Assembly: GCA_025357355.1 (NCBI GenBank)
Contig: JANXPK010000854.1
Location: 1-8,515, forward strand
DNA from: Rhodobacterales bacterium
GTDB lineage: Bacteria > Pseudomonadota > Alphaproteobacteria > Rhodobacterales > Rhodobacteraceae
Length of the DNA stretch: 8,515 nucleotides
Direction of reading: 5' to 3'
Under the pieces are notes generated by a model that was not told the DNA's origin, did no database searches, and saw nothing but the letters and a program-made list of their open reading frames with translations. Below are positions 7,127 to 8,515 of this stretch, piece by piece. Numbering within the stretch: position 1 is the first letter of the stretch; each line of letters starts with the position of its first letter. Position numbers and translations under genes: made by a program.

Positions 7127-7993
7127 TCAGAGCGCTTCCGCGCCCGAAATGATTTCGATAAGCTCTTTGGTGATCGCGGCCTGACGGCTCCGGTTGTACT
7201 GGATCGTCAGCTTGTTGATCATGTCGCCGGCGTTGCGTGTCGCGTTGTCCATGGCGCTCATCCGGGCACCCTGTTCAGAGGCGGCGTTTTCCAGAAGCGC
7301 AGTAAAGACCTGCGTGGCCACGGCACGGGGCAAAAGGTCAGCCAGAATGGCGCCTTCGTCGGGTTCGTAGTCATAAACCGTGCCGGTCGCGGCCCCGGTG
7401 AACTGCGCCGGGATAATTTGCAGAGCGGTCGGGATCTGGGCGATCACCGATTGGAAGCGGTTGTAGAACAGCGTCACCACGTCGCATTCGTTCTGGGTAA
7501 AGCGGGCCAGGATGTCGCGCGCGATGTTCTGGGCGTTGACATAGCCCACACGTTTGACCTCGGTCAGGTCGATATGACCGACAAAGTACTGGCCATAGTC
7601 GCGCTTCATCTGGTCGCGGCCCTTCTTGCCGACGGTCAGGATCTTGATCGTCTTGCCCTGCGCCTGCAACACTTGCACCCGCGCCCGCGCCATGCGGACG
7701 ATGGTCGAATTGAAGCCGCCGCAAAGGCCGCGTTCAGAGGTCATCACGACGACCAGTTGCACCTTGTCCGCGCCATTGCCCACCAAAAGCCTGGGCGCCC
7801 CTTCGCGGTTGCCCACCGAAGCCGCCAGGCTTGCCACCACCGCCCCCATACGCTCGGCATAGGGACGTGCGGCGACGGCGGCATCTTGCGCGCGACGCAG
7901 TTTCGCCGCGGCGACCATCTGCATCGCCTTGGTGATCTTGCGCGTGTTCTTGACCGACGCGATCCGGTTCTTGAGTGTCTTGAGGCTGGGCAT
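7127..7993 (-). CDS. atpG: ATP synthase F1, gamma subunit
   Basis: Gamma is the rotating shaft of F1: its long N- and C-terminal helices form a coiled coil inside the alpha3beta3 ring and drive the conformational changes of the catalytic sites. The 288-residue length is normal. The N-terminal helix MPSLKTLKNRIASVKNTRKI and following KAMQMVAAAKLRRAQ (22-36) are canonical. The Rossmann-like middle domain has the conserved SERGLCGGFN (86-95). The C-terminal helix holds NATRNAGDMINKLTIQYNR and the family signature ITKELIEIISGAEAL (274-288). No insertion or truncation is seen. The start has a strong AGGGGG ribosome binding site in the 17-base gap after atpA. Confidence 0.98.
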   Translation of the reverse strand: MPSLKTLKNRIASVKNTRKITKAMQMVAAAKLRRAQDAAVAARPYAERMGAVVASLAASVGNREGAPRLLVGNGADKVQLVVVMTSERGLCGGFNSTIVRMARARVQVLQAQGKTIKILTVGKKGRDQMKRDYGQYFVGHIDLTEVKRVGYVNAQNIARDILARFTQNECDVVTLFYNRFQSVIAQIPTALQIIPAQFTGAATGTVYDYEPDEGAILADLLPRAVATQVFTALLENAASEQGARMSAMDNATRNAGDMINKLTIQYNRSRQAAITKELIEIISGAEAL

Positions 7994-8000
7994 CTTCTAT

Positions 8001-8006
8001 CCCCCT
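8001..8006 (-). promoter_or_regulatory. Ribosome binding site of atpG
   Basis: AGGGGG on the - strand sits seven bases before the ATG at 7993, between atpA and atpG. It is the strongest such site seen in the operon part shown. Confidence 0.7.
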
Positions 8007-8010
8007 GCCC

Positions 8011-8515
8011 TTAGGCGAAGTCTTTGGCGAAAGCATCCAACTCTGCCCGGATCGCCTTTTCCAGATCGCCCGCAACCTTGCGATCTTTCGCCGTGATGTC
8101 GGCCAACAGCGCCTTGCCCGGGCCGCGCAGGTGCTTGAGGAACCCCTGCTCGAACCGGCCCACATCTTTGACCGTGATCTTGTCGAGGTAGCCCGCCGTG
8201 CCCGCATAGATCAGGCAGACGATCTCGGCATTTGTCAGCGGCGAATACTGCGCCTGCTTCATCAGTTCCGTCAAACGCGCGCCCCGGTTCAACAATTGCT
8301 GGGTCGAGGCATCTAGGTCGGAACCGAACTGCGCAAACGCCGCCATTTCGCGGTACTGCGCCAGCTCCAGTTTCACTTTACCCGCCACCGATTTCATGGC
8401 CGAGGTTTGTGCCGAGGAACCAACCCGCGACACCGACAGGCCGGTGTTCACGGCCGGGCGGATGCCTTGGAAGAACAGTTCGGTTTCCAGAAAGATCTGG
8501 CCGTCGGTGATCGAG
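8011..8515 (-). CDS. atpA: ATP synthase F1, alpha subunit, C-terminal third
   Basis: The gene enters from the right edge of the window and only its last 167 codons are present (a full alpha is about 510 residues). The first visible residues SITDGQIFLETELFFQGIRP lead into the alpha/beta signature PAVNTGLSVS and RVGSSAQ, which carries the arginine finger region of alpha (R in SVSRVG) that reaches into the catalytic site of beta. The rest is the C-terminal helical domain, ending ELDAFAKDFA and TAA. The frame stays open to the window edge; a GTG at 8449-8451 is an internal valine, not a start. Alpha binds nucleotide at the non-catalytic sites of F1. It is followed 17 bases on by atpG, the usual alpha-gamma-beta-epsilon order. 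Confidence 0.98.
   Translation of the reverse strand, partial: SITDGQIFLETELFFQGIRPAVNTGLSVSRVGSSAQTSAMKSVAGKVKLELAQYREMAAFAQFGSDLDASTQQLLNRGARLTELMKQAQYSPLTNAEIVCLIYAGTAGYLDKITVKDVGRFEQGFLKHLRGPGKALLADITAKDRKVAGDLEKAIRAELDAFAKDFA

Overview
The window looks like ordinary chromosome from an alphaproteobacterium, most likely Rhodobacterales (Roseobacter/Rhodobacter type). The basis is GC-rich, densely coding DNA with G/C-biased third codon positions, an F1-only ATP synthase operon (alpha, gamma, beta and epsilon visible, with no F0 genes between them), and protein sequences close to those I know from that group. This is recognition from memory, not a database search.

Left part (1-3014, + strand): the 3' end of a class IIA HAD phosphatase, then ribF (riboflavin kinase/FAD synthetase), a ycgN-type cysteine-cluster protein, and a low-specificity L-threonine aldolase. 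Gaps are short (27 and 36 bases), and the last pair overlaps as TGATG, so this is probably one transcription unit. It ends tail to tail with a DsbA-fold/kappa-GST-like isomerase on the - strand (3011-3607); the two stop codons share bases in CTAA. A 112-base divergent intergenic region separates that gene from prs (PRPP synthetase, + strand, 3720-4739).

Middle (4740-5272): prs meets a small H-type lectin domain gene tail to tail. The 67 bases between their stop codons are almost filled by a two-unit palindromic repeat. Each unit is itself a hairpin, and each starts with GTAG facing the centre, which is the architecture of REP/BIME elements. Upstream of the lectin is the hairpin that closes the ATP synthase operon.

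Right part (5273-8515, - strand): atpA (3' third only), atpG, atpD and atpC in the order alpha-gamma-beta-epsilon with 17-, 17- and 1-base gaps: the catalytic F1 part of the ATP synthase, with all key motifs intact.

The genes are mostly core metabolism: flavin cofactors, PRPP, a PLP-dependent aldolase and ATP synthesis. I see no phage, plasmid, CRISPR, rRNA or tRNA. The least ordinary items are the REP/BIME-like element, the leaderless H-type lectin beside the ATP synthase operon, and several small regulatory-looking structures. I found no convincing evidence for a wholly new system.
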